Positions 1 through 9,425 of a stretch of DNA of 64,000 nucleotides are shown piece by piece. The stretch's first letter is position 1. The number at the start of each line of letters is the position of its first letter. The notes under the pieces are model-generated. The model was not told the DNA's origin, searched no databases, and saw nothing but the letters and a program-made list of their open reading frames with translations. A program made the translations under genes and the position numbers. The stretch lies in the NCBI GenBank assembly GCA_966211795.1, contig CBIHNW010000018.1, positions 51,108 to 115,107 on the forward strand, given 5' to 3'. This stretch comes from 21-14-0-10-47-8 sp966211795 (lineage in GTDB: Bacteria > Bdellovibrionota > Bdellovibrionia > Bdellovibrionales > Bdellovibrionaceae).

Positions 1-1
1 C

Positions 2-574
2 TTAGGCACTCGCTGCGCGGACGGGACTGAAATTCAATCGCAAATCGTCATGGAAAATTCAACGAAAGCGCACTTGAATCGTGAGAATTGCCAAGACATC
101 GATCCGGTTCCGTTAACCACGGCCGATTTCCAAATCAATACCGCGACGGATTCACTGACTTATAAAAATCAGGATTTCAGCTTTATCGGATACGGCTCTT
201 TGGGCATCACCAACTTTTCAATCACCAATGACGCCAACAATTTTTATTACAGCTATTCGTACGAGGGACAACCTACGTTTCTGCAAATATACTTAGACAC
301 CGACAACAATCCGGCAACCGGATATTCTTACAACGGCATCGGCGCCGATTTTCTGATTGAAAATGACTATGTCTGGAAGTACTCGGCACCGAACGGCGCT
401 CCGTCTGACACGTGGGCGTGGACCGCCCAAGTCACGGCCAACAAAAACAACATCGCGCCGAATGTCAGCTGGAGTTTCGCTAAAGCCGCTATCGGTTCAC
501 CGGCTGTCATCAAACTCGTGGGTACAACTTCCCTTGGCGCCCAATCCAGCGTGATCACGCAGGTGCCAAAGTAG
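2..574 (+). CDS. C-terminal part of a secreted protein, 5' end outside the window
   Basis: The reading frame is open from base 2 through to the TAG at 572-574, so the start lies upstream of the window. An ATG at 50 exists, but the residues before it read as protein in the same frame, so it is probably internal. The visible tail is rich in Asn, Thr, Ser, Tyr and aromatic residues and looks like an all-beta extracellular module; the stretch LDTDNNPATGY resembles the calcium/loop pattern of DOMON-like or other secreted beta-sandwich domains. No catalytic motif is visible. The function is unknown; secretion is inferred from composition only. Confidence 0.6.
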   Translation, partial: LGTRCADGTEIQSQIVMENSTKAHLNRENCQDIDPVPLTTADFQINTATDSLTYKNQDFSFIGYGSLGITNFSITNDANNFYYSYSYEGQPTFLQIYLDTDNNPATGYSYNGIGADFLIENDYVWKYSAPNGAPSDTWAWTAQVTANKNNIAPNVSWSFAKAAIGSPAVIKLVGTTSLGAQSSVITQVPK

Positions 575-586
575 ACCCGCGCCTTG

Positions 587-1999
587 CTAAGCGGCTTTTC
601 CTTCGACGAATTCTCGCAAACTTCCGACCAAAGCGCTCAGCTCTTGCGATTGCGAGGCCATTTCCGATGCCTCGCCGGCGACTTGATCTGATGCTGCCGC
701 ATTACTTTGGGTCGCGCGATCTAGCTCTTGCATAGCCCGGCTGATTTGATTGATGCCGTTTGATTGCTCGGCGGATCCCTTTGATATTTCGTTGTTGAGA
801 TCGGAAACTTTTTGGATCGATTGGATCATATCTTTCAAGACATGAGCGCTTTTCTTCGTCATCTCAACGCCCACGGCAGTCTTCTCTGCCGAATTCTGGA
901 TGAGAGATGAAATGTCTTTTGCCGCGACCGCACTTCGTTGCGCCAGATTGCGGACCGCTTCGGCGACGACGGCAAATCCTTTTCCTTGCTCGCCAGCACG
1001 GGCGGCTTCGACGGCCGCGTTCAAAGCCAAGAGATTGGTTTGAAAGGCGATGTCATCGATCACCGTGGTGATCTCGCTGATCTCTCGAGAGAACTCGGAA
1101 ATTTCCGACATTGCGGTGCTGAGATTTTCCATGTCCTTCTCGCCAGCAATGGCCGAGTCCGAACTTTGTTTCGAAACTTGGGCCGCAATTTCTGCGCTCT
1201 TCGAGTTCAGATTGACCATGCTCGAAAGCTCTTCGATGGAAGCAACCGTTTCCTCTAACGAGGCCGCCGCCTGCGTGGTTCCAGCAGAAACTTTGGCACC
1301 GGCCGAAGCCAGGTTGTCACTGGAAGTTGCCATTTGCGTTCCCGCCGAAGACAGCTGATCCGCAACCCGACTTAAAGCCTTTGATATCTGGATCGCTAAC
1401 AAGGAAATGCAAACCACCAACAACAAAATGCCCGCAGCTAAACTCAATATAATGACGCTAGATGCATGCGACATATCCGCCTGGATTCCGGCAATCTTCG
1501 ACTCGCTGACTTTTTCCGACATGTCCGCCAGATCTTGCGACATCTTATTATATTCCGTCCGCAGCGGCAGGTACTGTTTCAAAAATAATTCCTGCGCCTC
1601 TTTGCTTTGTCCTTGCTCGACCAGCGCCAAGACTTTGTCTTCCACCGGATTGAGCTGACCATCGTCGAATTTTTCCAACTTGGAAACAAGGTCCAGCACG
1701 GCCGCATCCGTGGTCAAAGTTTTCATTTTCTCAAACGCTTTGGCATTGGCATCATCCGCCGCCTTTTTTCTCTGCGCTTCAGCTTTGTTGCTGGGATCCA
1801 GAATGTATCCTTTTAAAGCATCTGACATTTCGGCCACATAGATTCGCGATTCAAGAGCTTGTTGATTCAGCTCGGTCGCCTGCAAAATCTGGCCAGTTCC
1901 CATATTGAGAGATCGCCAAGAAATGATGCCAACCGCACCTCCCATGACAATTGTCGGAGCAATCAATAAATAAAGTTTTTTCGAAACTGAAAGTGCCAT
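587..1999 (-). CDS. Methyl-accepting chemotaxis protein
   Basis: This is a membrane chemoreceptor of 470 aa that would signal to CheA/CheW. A first membrane helix lies near residues 9-29 and a second near 181-203. They enclose a periplasmic helical domain of about 150 residues, typical of a four-helix-bundle sensor. The cytoplasmic coiled coil carries the highly conserved signalling hairpin around residues 315-350 (IDDIAFQTNLLALNAAVEAARAG), followed by GKGFAVVAEAVRNLAQRSA. No C-terminal CheR-tethering pentapeptide is present. AGGGGC lies just before the ATG. It faces the secreted protein on the + strand and is alone in its transcription unit; no che genes are nearby. The ligand cannot be predicted. 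Confidence 0.95.
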   Translation of the reverse strand: MALSVSKKLYLLIAPTIVMGGAVGIISWRSLNMGTGQILQATELNQQALESRIYVAEMSDALKGYILDPSNKAEAQRKKAADDANAKAFEKMKTLTTDAAVLDLVSKLEKFDDGQLNPVEDKVLALVEQGQSKEAQELFLKQYLPLRTEYNKMSQDLADMSEKVSESKIAGIQADMSHASSVIILSLAAGILLLVVCISLLAIQISKALSRVADQLSSAGTQMATSSDNLASAGAKVSAGTTQAAASLEETVASIEELSSMVNLNSKSAEIAAQVSKQSSDSAIAGEKDMENLSTAMSEISEFSREISEITTVIDDIAFQTNLLALNAAVEAARAGEQGKGFAVVAEAVRNLAQRSAVAAKDISSLIQNSAEKTAVGVEMTKKSAHVLKDMIQSIQKVSDLNNEISKGSAEQSNGINQISRAMQELDRATQSNAAASDQVAGEASEMASQSQELSALVGSLREFVEGKAA

Positions 2000-2256
2000 A
2001 CTGCCCCTTTTTAATAGATCTCTTCACCTACTAACGGCACTCCAGCTCAATCACTACACGGCTTAATCCGAATTTAACCCCAAGTGCAGCCCGGACCTGG
2101 ACGTCCCGTGAAGAATAAAGGAAAAAGAGTCCAACTTTCCCCACCATTTGCGTCTTCATGTGCGTTCGTTTATGAGAAGAGCCTTCAGTGTCGAAATAGA
2201 AAGAGATAGCCTTTCGACAAAAGATAAGGTCTTCTTTGAATTCAAGGAGGCTACAT

Positions 2257-2535
2257 ATGAAGTTCATCATAATGCTAGTAACCAGCCTTCCCGCACTTGG
2301 GTTTGCGGAGGACGTTAAAATCAATTCTTTTGTCATGATTGGACAACGGAGTTCGGCAGCAGAATTATGCGGCAACGTTATAAGTCCAACAGGACACCCT
2401 CAAATGGTGAAGGTTATCGTTGATGCACAAACCAAAAAACCGGCCACTTATTATATTTGGAGCGGTTCAGATGGGAAGTTCTGCACGATTGTGTCGACCT
2501 ATTCCGGTGAAGCTACGGCCATTCTTGATAAATAA
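2257..2535 (+). CDS. Small secreted protein of unknown function
   Basis: This 92-residue protein has an N-terminal signal peptide (MKFIIMLVTSLPALGFA, cleavage likely before EDV). The start is set by AAGGAGG six bases before the ATG at 2257; an upstream in-frame codon at 2236 has no such site. The mature part holds two cysteines (near residues 41 and 76) that could form one disulfide in the periplasm, and short beta-strand-like segments. No family is recognised. It lies alone between a chemoreceptor and a probably decayed secreted gene. Confidence 0.7.
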   Translation: MKFIIMLVTSLPALGFAEDVKINSFVMIGQRSSAAELCGNVISPTGHPQMVKVIVDAQTKKPATYYIWSGSDGKFCTIVSTYSGEATAILDK

Positions 2536-2824
2536 CGAGATGAAATAGATCCCGAACGCAGAAAGCCTATCAATATAAATTTCATGCTCCCTCAGAGTCT
2601 TTGTAACCACAAGATATTTGCTCATTTTTTGATCGAAACAAGTCATCAATATTTTATCTGCGAACTTTCCGCACTGCACTTTCATCAATTGCCCATCAGT
2701 AAATTTAATCAAATTCCGAGGCTCACCTCACAAAAGTCGCCACGTCGATAGTTAACGTTGGTCAATATGACAACCTAGAAATTCACTTTGTAATGGAGAT
2801 GTAATCTTTAAACCAAAATCAGAA

Positions 2825-3299
2825 TTGATAAGTTTCAGTGCAACAGCCATTGCCAAGAATGAACAAGCCGTACAAATACGCCTGGAAAAAGTAGATAACA
2901 TCGTTCTTTACGAACAATGCAAAATCGTCAGACGGCAGGAACCCCGCGGAGATTTGCAATATAGAAAAACGGAAGGCTCGAAAACCGTGACTTCCACAAT
3001 TAAAATGTACAGCGATCTTTGCCGTCACCCAACGGCTCAATTTGTGGACCGGATTTTTATCATGGATACGAACAACGATGAAGTCGCTATGGGATTCATT
3101 GGTTCGAACGAAGATGGTGCAGACATCTCATATCCAATTCTCTCTAGCTTTGCATTGCGATCAAATAGGAATGGCCAATGATTGGACGCCACGAGCCAAA
3201 CATTACAAGCATGTAACAAAAGGTCGGAAGCGCATTTTCTCTGTGACTTTGGTTTTAGAGCTTGGGAAGAATAAAGGGATTCGTTCGTATAAGCTCTGA
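2825..3299 (+). pseudogene. Probably decayed gene for a secreted protein
   Basis: One frame is open from about 2771 to a TGA at 3181, but its only start is a weak TTG at 2825. The first residues (LISFSATAIAKNEQ) look like the end of a signal peptide whose N-terminal part is missing. Around 3160-3180 coding appearance shifts to the next frame, which runs on as a convincing tail (GRKRIFSVTLVLELGKNKG) to a TGA at 3299. A lost start plus a frameshift is the simplest reading. A sequencing error or two unrelated small genes are alternatives. No family is recognised. Confidence 0.45.
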
Positions 3300-3351
3300 A
3301 TTGGCAGAGCGTTTCTATCAATCGCCTTAACGATTTGACTACGGAGAAATT

Positions 3352-3816
3352 ATGAAGACACCTTTTTGTGCATTGATTTTAAACCTGTTCCTCCTTCAAT
3401 TTGCATTTGCCGGCCCGACTCAGGTTTCGGCGGATCATCCCGGCCAGATACAAAACGATTCCGAAATCATCGACGCAATTCACGCTCAAAAAGGAGCATT
3501 TTATGTCGAGGGCAGCAATCTTGTTGTAACAAAAATTCTACCTGATGATACGAGTGGCCTGCCCCATCAAAAATGGGAAGCAAAACTTTCTGACGGTAGC
3601 ATCATCCAAGTCGTTTACAATTCCGATATGGGCGCTCGAGTGCCCATTCACCCTGGTGACCAGTTTGCAGTGGGAGGCCAGTTTTTATGGTTGGGACATC
3701 GGGGCATGATTCATTGGCTTCATGATGATCCGGAACACCATCGACCTGACGGATATGTTTATCTGAATGGGATCGTTTACGGCGACACCGACCACGAAGA
3801 TCAAAATCAACATTAA
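3352..3816 (+). CDS. DUF3465 domain protein, exported
   Basis: This 154-aa protein starts with a signal peptide (cleavage likely after FAFA, near residue 20). The mature part matches the small DUF3465 family: a segment like VxxxLPDDTSGLPHQKW, then DGSIIQVVYNSDMGARVP, PGDQFAVGGQFLW, and the hallmark HRGMIHWLHDDPEHHRPDGYVYLNG. The His/Asp-rich C-terminus (HDDPEHHRPDG, DTDHEDQNQH) could bind a metal, but that is inference. An OB-like beta barrel has been suggested by the pattern of strands. It stands alone; the ATG follows GGAGAAATT. Function in the family is unknown to me. Confidence 0.85.
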   Translation: MKTPFCALILNLFLLQFAFAGPTQVSADHPGQIQNDSEIIDAIHAQKGAFYVEGSNLVVTKILPDDTSGLPHQKWEAKLSDGSIIQVVYNSDMGARVPIHPGDQFAVGGQFLWLGHRGMIHWLHDDPEHHRPDGYVYLNGIVYGDTDHEDQNQH

Positions 3817-3951
3817 AAAAATGCAAGTTTGCTGAGCGCGGAAGCGCTAGAGCTCACTTCAAAGGACATCATAATAGATTTTCGAGTTTGGCGATAATAT
3901 GGCAATCATGCAGCAATCGTTAATGTCCCCTAGCCGAAAGAATTCAAAATT

Positions 3952-3967
3952 ATTACATGTAAGTAAT
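3952..3967. promoter_or_regulatory. ATTAC-N6-GTAAT site upstream of the DUF347 unit
   Basis: ATTAC (3952-3956) and GTAAT (3963-3967) are separated by 6 bases, an 11-bp centre-to-centre period. The site ends ten bases before the -35 box of a candidate promoter, a normal position for an activating OmpR-type regulator. The same half-sites recur with the same period at 10397, 11051 and 13341 around a regulator/kinase operon. Confidence 0.45.
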
Positions 3968-3977
3968 GAAAGCCAAT

Positions 3978-4007
3978 TTGACCTGCTCAATCTTTAATCT
4001 CTATATT
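3978..4007 (+). promoter_or_regulatory. Candidate sigma-70 promoter for the DUF347/RND unit
   Basis: TTGACC (3978-3983) and TATATT (4002-4007) are separated by 18 bases. Transcription would begin about 60 bases before the ATG at 4077. The strength of the match is moderate and no experiment supports it. Confidence 0.4.
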
Positions 4008-4076
4008 GAGACGTCTGCTCACATTCATTGACGTGCAGCTCTTTGATAGCAACATAAATTTGTTAGGGGGATCAAT

Positions 4077-4844
4077 ATGAAAGAAAATCAGTTCATTAAT
4101 AAGCTTCCGGAAATCACGGCCGCATTCTGGCTGATGAAAATTACGGCGACAACTTTAGGGGAGACCGGTGGTGACTGGCTATCGATGACCATGAATGTTG
4201 GTTATCTCACTAGCACACTGATTTTCTTCGCTTTGTTTGTTGTGGCGCTTGGAGCGCAGCTCGTCTCGAAGAAGCACATCCCATTTCTCTATTGGACGGT
4301 GATCATTGCAACAAGCACCGCCGGTACAACGATGTCTGACTATATGGATCGGACCCTTGAACTGGGGTACACCAAAGGAGCGGCGATTTTAGTGACAATT
4401 TTGCTGAGCTTACTGGCCGCGTGGAAGCTGAGTGTTGGAAATGTTCGCGTTGATGACATTCGTTCACGCAAAGCTGAGATTTTCTATTGGGTCACAATCC
4501 TTTTCTCAAATACTCTGGGAACTGCATTGGGAGATTTTTTGGCTGATGATTCAGGACTCGGCTTCATGGGAAGCTGGCTTTTGATCACTGGTATTCTGGC
4601 TGTCATCTTGGCGGCGACATACTTTACAAAAATCAATCGTGTCTTTTTGTTTTGGATCGCCTTTATCCTGACACGCCCATTTGGCGCAACCTTTGGCGAT
4701 GTCTTGACGAAGACACACGAAAAAGGCGGTCTTGATTTTGGCCGAGGTTTCTCGTCGCTGATTTTGTTGGGAATTCTGGTGGTGACAATCATGGCTGCTT
4801 ACCGCAATAAACTAGAGCCCGCTGTCGCCCGAGTGAAAATTTAG
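4077..4844 (+). CDS. DUF347 (COG4705) integral membrane protein, copy 1
   Basis: This is a hydrophobic protein of 255 aa with about eight membrane segments. It is made of four DUF347 repeats, each with a membrane helix holding a small-residue/acid motif: KITATTLGETGGDWLS, TSTAGTTMSDYMD, SNTLGTALGDFLAD and TRPFGATFGDVLTK. The conserved Glu/Asp in each repeat inside the membrane suggests ion or metal transport, but the family has no firm function that I can name. AGGGGG lies six bases before the ATG. A paralogue follows 131 bases downstream and then an RND pump, so the three may be one unit; a candidate promoter lies at 3978. Confidence 0.85.
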   Translation: MKENQFINKLPEITAAFWLMKITATTLGETGGDWLSMTMNVGYLTSTLIFFALFVVALGAQLVSKKHIPFLYWTVIIATSTAGTTMSDYMDRTLELGYTKGAAILVTILLSLLAAWKLSVGNVRVDDIRSRKAEIFYWVTILFSNTLGTALGDFLADDSGLGFMGSWLLITGILAVILAATYFTKINRVFLFWIAFILTRPFGATFGDVLTKTHEKGGLDFGRGFSSLILLGILVVTIMAAYRNKLEPAVARVKI

Positions 4845-4975
4845 CACTGACCGTCAATGAGGGCTGTTTCACCCGATAGCCCTCATACTTGCTCAACCTT
4901 TATGCCATGAGGACGCCATGTTCGTGTCACGACATTGCAGGTCAACTCGCCTCGGTTGTGACATGGAGGTTTTCT

Positions 4976-5761
4976 GTGTTTTTATCTGGTCAGAAAATGA
5001 ACCAAATGCTCGTCAAAGTGCCTCAAGTGACATTGAGTTTTTGGATTGTCAAAATTTTATCAACAACTGTTGGCGAAACAGGAGCGGACTATCTGTCTGT
5101 CAACATTGGCTGGGGCACAGGAACAACAAGCGCCTTAATGGCCGGACTCTTACTGATTGCACTTATTATTCAATTTCGAACAAAACGTTACATTCCATCG
5201 ATTTATTGGCTCACGGTCGTTTTAATCAGTATCGTTGGAACACAAATCACGGATTTTTTAACTGATAAATTAGAAGTCAGTCTTTACCTCAGCACATTTA
5301 TTTTCAGCATCGTCCTTGCGACCATTTTCGTTTTTTGGCATCGATCCGAAAAAACTCTCGCCATGCAGTCGATCACGACGGGCCGTCGAGAATTCTTTTA
5401 TTGGCTTGCCATTCTTTTCACATTTGCACTTGGAACAGCAGCTGGCGATCTTGCGACCGAGGCCTGGGGTCTTGGCTTTCGAGTTGGCGTCATCATTTTC
5501 AGCCTTTTGATCGGACTCACTGGATTGGCCTACCGCTTGGGTCTCAACGCAGTTCTCGCCTTTTGGGTGGCCTACATTCTGACGAGACCTCTCGGCGCAT
5601 CGCTTGGCGATTTTTTATCTCAATCTCCAGAATACGGAGGCCTTGGGTTTGGCACCATCGACACAAGCGCCATCTTCCTGGCCGTAATCGTTGGCATCGT
5701 GGTTTTCATGACGTTCAAAGAGCCTCGCCACAAACAACACCTTTACGATCGCAACCTCTGA
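4976..5761 (+). CDS. DUF347 (COG4705) integral membrane protein, copy 2
   Basis: This is a paralogue of the preceding gene, with the same four repeats: KILSTTVGETGADYLS, ISIVGTQITDFLTD, FALGTAAGDLATEA and TRPLGASLGDFLSQ. A GTG start at 4976 is preferred because GGAGG sits exactly six bases before it, giving 261 aa, close to the 255 aa of copy 1. An ATG at 4997 has no ribosome site, and a longer form from 4889 would add a non-hydrophobic leader. The pair probably arose by tandem duplication and may act as a heterodimer (inference). The RND gene starts 40 bases after its stop. Confidence 0.85.
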   Translation: MFLSGQKMNQMLVKVPQVTLSFWIVKILSTTVGETGADYLSVNIGWGTGTTSALMAGLLLIALIIQFRTKRYIPSIYWLTVVLISIVGTQITDFLTDKLEVSLYLSTFIFSIVLATIFVFWHRSEKTLAMQSITTGRREFFYWLAILFTFALGTAAGDLATEAWGLGFRVGVIIFSLLIGLTGLAYRLGLNAVLAFWVAYILTRPLGASLGDFLSQSPEYGGLGFGTIDTSAIFLAVIVGIVVFMTFKEPRHKQHLYDRNL

Positions 5762-5801
5762 GATCTAGACTGAAGTTACCAAATTCTTTCGGAGGTTGCT
5801 T

Positions 5802-8800
5802 TTGTCAATTTCGGAAATTTCAATTCGAAGACCTGTGTTTGCATGGATGCTGATGTCGGCACTCATTATCTTTGGTGGAATCTCTTTTTATAAAATGGGA
5901 ATCAGTCAGCTCCCCGATGTCGACTTCCCTGTCGTCTCAATCAACATCCGCCTTGAGGGGGCTGCACCCGAGGTCATCGAAACCGAGATCGTCGATTTTG
6001 TTGAAGATGCGGTCATGGGCATACAAGGTGTCCACAACGTCACCTCGAGATCGGAAAACAGCGAAGGCACAATCACCGTTGAATTCGATCTGGATCGCAA
6101 CATCGATCTGGCCGTTCAAGATGTTCAGGCCAAACTCTCTCAAATCCAATCAAAACTGCCGCGAGAAATCACCGCCACAACAATTTCCAAAACCAATCCC
6201 GAAGATCAACCGATCATGACGCTGACCCTGGAAAGCAGCCAGTATTCCATGCGCGATCTCATGTACCTTGTCAGTGATCGGATCAAAGATCAATTCTCGG
6301 TGGTCGCCGGGGTCGGTGATATTACTTTGGGTGGTTACGTCGACCCCAATTTGCGGGTTTGGGTTTCACCGCAAAAGCTCTTTGCATTGGATCTCACGGT
6401 TTCTGATATCATTGCGACGATTCAAGCCGAGCATTCGGAACAACCAGCCGGTCAGGTGACGAATCCTGAAGGCAACAAAATGTTCTATGTCCGCACTGTT
6501 GGCGAAGCCTCTAGCCTTGAGCAGTTTGGCAATCTGTCCATTAACAGCCGCGGCGGTCAACCCAATCTCAGAATCACCCGACTCAAAGAGGCCGCCAGAA
6601 TCGAAGATGGAACAGCCGACGTCCTTCGTTACACTCGCGCCAACGGAGTGGCCGGCGTCGGCTTAAGCATTTTGAAGCAACGAGGTGCAAACGCAGTTGA
6701 TGTGGCAAAAGCGGTTCGCGCCAAAATTGAGGAGATCCGCTCGACCTTGCCTCAAGGCGTGGATCTCAAGGTGAACTTCGACAGCACTCGGTATATCGAA
6801 CAAGCTGTCAGTGAGCTCAATTTTACTTTGATTCTCTCCGCCCTTTTGACAGCTCTGGTCTGCTGGACTTTTTTAGGCTCCCTCAGCTCAACCATGAACG
6901 TCCTTTTTTCGATTCCGACCTCCATCGTCGGGACATTTATTTTTCTTCACTTTGCTGGATTTACCCTGAATACGTTTACTTTGTTGGGGCTCAGCCTTTC
7001 CATCGGCATTGTTGTCGACGATGCCATCATGGTGCTTGAAAATATCATTCGTCACCAAGAGATGGGTGAAGACAAGGTCACCGCCGCCCTGATTGGATCG
7101 AAAGAAATCACTTTTGCCGCGATCGCGGCGACGGCTTCCATCATCGCGATCTTTTTGCCGGTCGTCTTCATGAAAGGCATCATCGGCAAGTTTTTCTTTC
7201 AATTCGGAGTGACGATGACGGTGGCCGTCTCACTTTCGCTGCTGGAAGCACTGACCCTGACGCCTATGAGATGTTCGCAATTCGTTGGAATTCATAAAAG
7301 GACAACTCGCATTGGACTTTTCTTTGAAGCGCTGATCGAAGCGGCGACTTCATTTTATAGAAAATCTCTTCCGCTCGCGATTCATCATCCTTGGAAAACA
7401 GTTAGCATCTCGATTGCTTTGTGCCTTGTCAGTTTCTCCAGTCTTTCTTTTATCAACAAAGAGTTTTTGCCATCCGAAGATCAAAGTCGTTTCAACATTC
7501 GTCTCAAAACGCCCATTGGCTCTTCCCTTGATTTTTCGAATCAAAAGTTTAAAGAAGTCGAAAAATTTCTCGCCAGCCGAAACGAAGTGGACCGCTACGT
7601 GTTGCAAGTCGGCGGCGGCTCCCCTGGCGATGCCAACAGTGGATCTGTTCTTGTGACAATGAAAGAAAAAGGTCAACGAGGCGTCGATGAGGCTTTCGGA
7701 CATGAACTCAGTCAAAAAGAATTCATGGATGTTTGCCGAACCCAATTTAAAAAAATTGAAAACCTCAGAGCTGGTATTCAGGATCTATCGACCAAGGGCT
7801 TCACCGCGTCTCGCGGCTTTCCCGTCGAATTCACGGTTGAGGGCCCCGACTGGGATCAGCTAGCCAAGTACACGAAAGATATCGTCTCGGAGCTTGAAAA
7901 GTCAGGACAAGTGACCGATCTCGACACGAATTACGATTCAGCAATGCCGGAATATCAAGTCATTCCGGATCGAGAAGCAGCGGCCAAATACTCGGTCAGT
8001 GTCGCGTCTATCAGCAATACGGTGAACGCTGCAATTGGCGGAGTCTCTGTCGGTCGTTATCCAAAAAACGGCCATCGATATGACATTCGCGTGAAGCTTG
8101 AAGACACAAAAGAAGATCCCATCGCCAAGATGCTAAAGCTACGTGTTCGAAACAACCGTGGCCAAACTGTTCCCATTACAGGCTTCGTGAAGGTCGAGCC
8201 CAAGTCATCAATGGTCGAGATCAATCGTTTGAACCGTGAGCGAGCGATCACGGTCTACGCCAATGTGAAGACAGGCTCTTCTCAACAAAAAGCTCTTTCG
8301 ACTGTTCAAGAAGTTTCAAAAAAAATACTGCCACCCCAGTACCACATCGTTCTTAGCGGAAGCTCTCAGACCTTCTCGGAATCATTTCAAAGTCTCGTCT
8401 TGGCTTTGATTCTGGGACTGTTGGTGGCCTACATGGTGCTGGCTTCTCAGTTCAATAGCTTCTTAGATCCTTTTGTGGTCCTGATGGCTTTGCCATTTAG
8501 CGTTTCCGGAGCACTGGTCGCCCTGCTCATCGCGCACCAAAGTCTCAACATCTACAGCATGATCGGCTTAATTCTCCTCATGGGCATTGTAAAGAAGAAC
8601 TCAATTTTGCTGGTGGATTTCACAAATCATGTCAAAAAAGACAAGGGCCTCGGTGCGGACTCGGCTCTCCTCGAAGCCTGCCCGGTTCGCTTTCGGCCCA
8701 TTTTAATGACGTCCGTTGCGACCATTGCCGGAGCCATTCCTTCTGCGCTTTCCTGGGGCCCCGGTGCCGAGAGTCGCATTCCGATGGCCATCAGTATTAT

Positions 8801-8921
8801 CGGAGGAGTTCTAGTTTCAACCCTCCTCACGCTTTATGTCGTGCCAAGTGCCTATCTGCTGATTTCAAAACTTCGTGAAACAAAACTGACTTTTCATCCG
8901 CAGATAAAACGACATGCCTAA
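5802..8921 (+). CDS. RND-family efflux transporter, HAE1/MdtBC-like inner-membrane pump
   Basis: This 1039-aa proton-driven pump expels hydrophobic drugs or other small molecules from the periplasm. The N-terminus ISEISIRRPVFAWML is the classic first helix. Two periplasmic porter loops (about 35-330 and 560-870) separate the helix groups. The helix 4 relay pair is Asp406-Asp407 (GIVVDDAIMVLEN) and Lys931-Lys932 (MGIVKKNSILLVDF) supply the helix 10 lysine. A TTG start at 5802 fits GGAGG at 5791-5795 with six bases between. No membrane-fusion protein or TolC-like gene is adjacent, which is unusual. It lies behind two DUF347 genes and ahead of a small periplasmic protein gene. Confidence 0.95.
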   Translation: MSISEISIRRPVFAWMLMSALIIFGGISFYKMGISQLPDVDFPVVSINIRLEGAAPEVIETEIVDFVEDAVMGIQGVHNVTSRSENSEGTITVEFDLDRNIDLAVQDVQAKLSQIQSKLPREITATTISKTNPEDQPIMTLTLESSQYSMRDLMYLVSDRIKDQFSVVAGVGDITLGGYVDPNLRVWVSPQKLFALDLTVSDIIATIQAEHSEQPAGQVTNPEGNKMFYVRTVGEASSLEQFGNLSINSRGGQPNLRITRLKEAARIEDGTADVLRYTRANGVAGVGLSILKQRGANAVDVAKAVRAKIEEIRSTLPQGVDLKVNFDSTRYIEQAVSELNFTLILSALLTALVCWTFLGSLSSTMNVLFSIPTSIVGTFIFLHFAGFTLNTFTLLGLSLSIGIVVDDAIMVLENIIRHQEMGEDKVTAALIGSKEITFAAIAATASIIAIFLPVVFMKGIIGKFFFQFGVTMTVAVSLSLLEALTLTPMRCSQFVGIHKRTTRIGLFFEALIEAATSFYRKSLPLAIHHPWKTVSISIALCLVSFSSLSFINKEFLPSEDQSRFNIRLKTPIGSSLDFSNQKFKEVEKFLASRNEVDRYVLQVGGGSPGDANSGSVLVTMKEKGQRGVDEAFGHELSQKEFMDVCRTQFKKIENLRAGIQDLSTKGFTASRGFPVEFTVEGPDWDQLAKYTKDIVSELEKSGQVTDLDTNYDSAMPEYQVIPDREAAAKYSVSVASISNTVNAAIGGVSVGRYPKNGHRYDIRVKLEDTKEDPIAKMLKLRVRNNRGQTVPITGFVKVEPKSSMVEINRLNRERAITVYANVKTGSSQQKALSTVQEVSKKILPPQYHIVLSGSSQTFSESFQSLVLALILGLLVAYMVLASQFNSFLDPFVVLMALPFSVSGALVALLIAHQSLNIYSMIGLILLMGIVKKNSILLVDFTNHVKKDKGLGADSALLEACPVRFRPILMTSVATIAGAIPSALSWGPGAESRIPMAISIIGGVLVSTLLTLYVVPSAYLLISKLRETKLTFHPQIKRHA

Positions 8922-8954
8922 GAAAATGTTTTTTCAAAGCAAAGGAGTCACAAA

Positions 8955-9341
8955 ATGAAGAATCGAAATCTTTTCATGCTTTTCGCTGCCCTGACCGTCA
9001 CCTCTGTTGGCGTCGAAAAGACATCATTTAAAGCTGTGAATTATGCACAAGCTGCATCGAAGCTCGGTGATCTTTCCAAATTTAAAAAAATCGCGACCGA
9101 GACTTCTGTTTTGGTCAATAAAGGCGATTTGATGGGTGCGAAAACCAGAATTAAAGATCTTGAGATAACTTGGGATGAGGCCGAAGCTGGAATTAAACCC
9201 CGCGCGGGATCCGATTGGCGATTGTTAGATAAAGCAATTGACCGTGCGCTGGATGCTTTGCGCGAGAACACTCCGAATCCTGCCACTTGCAAAAAGGCTA
9301 TGGCTGATCTGTTGGAAACTTTCAATCGTCTCGAAAACTAA
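8955..9341 (+). CDS. Small conserved periplasmic protein
   Basis: This 128-aa protein has an N-terminal hydrophobic export segment and a helical mature part. Its core (DLEITWDEAEAGIKPRAGSDWRLLDKAIDRALDALR, quoted here as DLEITWDEAEAG and DWRLLDKAIDRALDALR) resembles a small exported family I have seen near PepSY and two-component genes; I cannot name it with certainty. GGAG lies before the ATG and the gene begins 33 bases after the RND stop, so it is probably co-transcribed. A role as periplasmic accessory of the pump or sensor is only a guess. Confidence 0.7.
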   Translation: MKNRNLFMLFAALTVTSVGVEKTSFKAVNYAQAASKLGDLSKFKKIATETSVLVNKGDLMGAKTRIKDLEITWDEAEAGIKPRAGSDWRLLDKAIDRALDALRENTPNPATCKKAMADLLETFNRLEN

Positions 9342-9367
9342 TCAGAAGAAATCTGGACGGTCTTTTC

Positions 9368-9398
9368 AGCTCCTATGGCCAAACTGGTCAAAGGAGCT
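9368..9398. terminator. Inverted repeat between convergent genes
   Basis: AGCTCCT (9368-9374) and AGGAGCT (9392-9398) form a perfect 7-bp stem, with an inner GGCC/GGTC pairing in the loop. It lies between the stops of two convergent genes. There is no proper T-run on either side, so termination is plausible but not proven. Confidence 0.35.
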
Positions 9399-9425
9399 AA
9401 AATATTCCAAAATTTCAAGGGTCTC

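Noticed and set aside
2467..2712. A possible - strand gene of 81 codons overlapping the small secreted protein
   Set aside because: Start is a weak TTG, it overlaps the + strand gene by about 70 bases, and no family or signal peptide is visible.
9368..9398. Standard rho-independent terminator call
   Set aside because: The stem is good but the T-run is missing on both strands, so it is reported only as an inverted repeat with low confidence.
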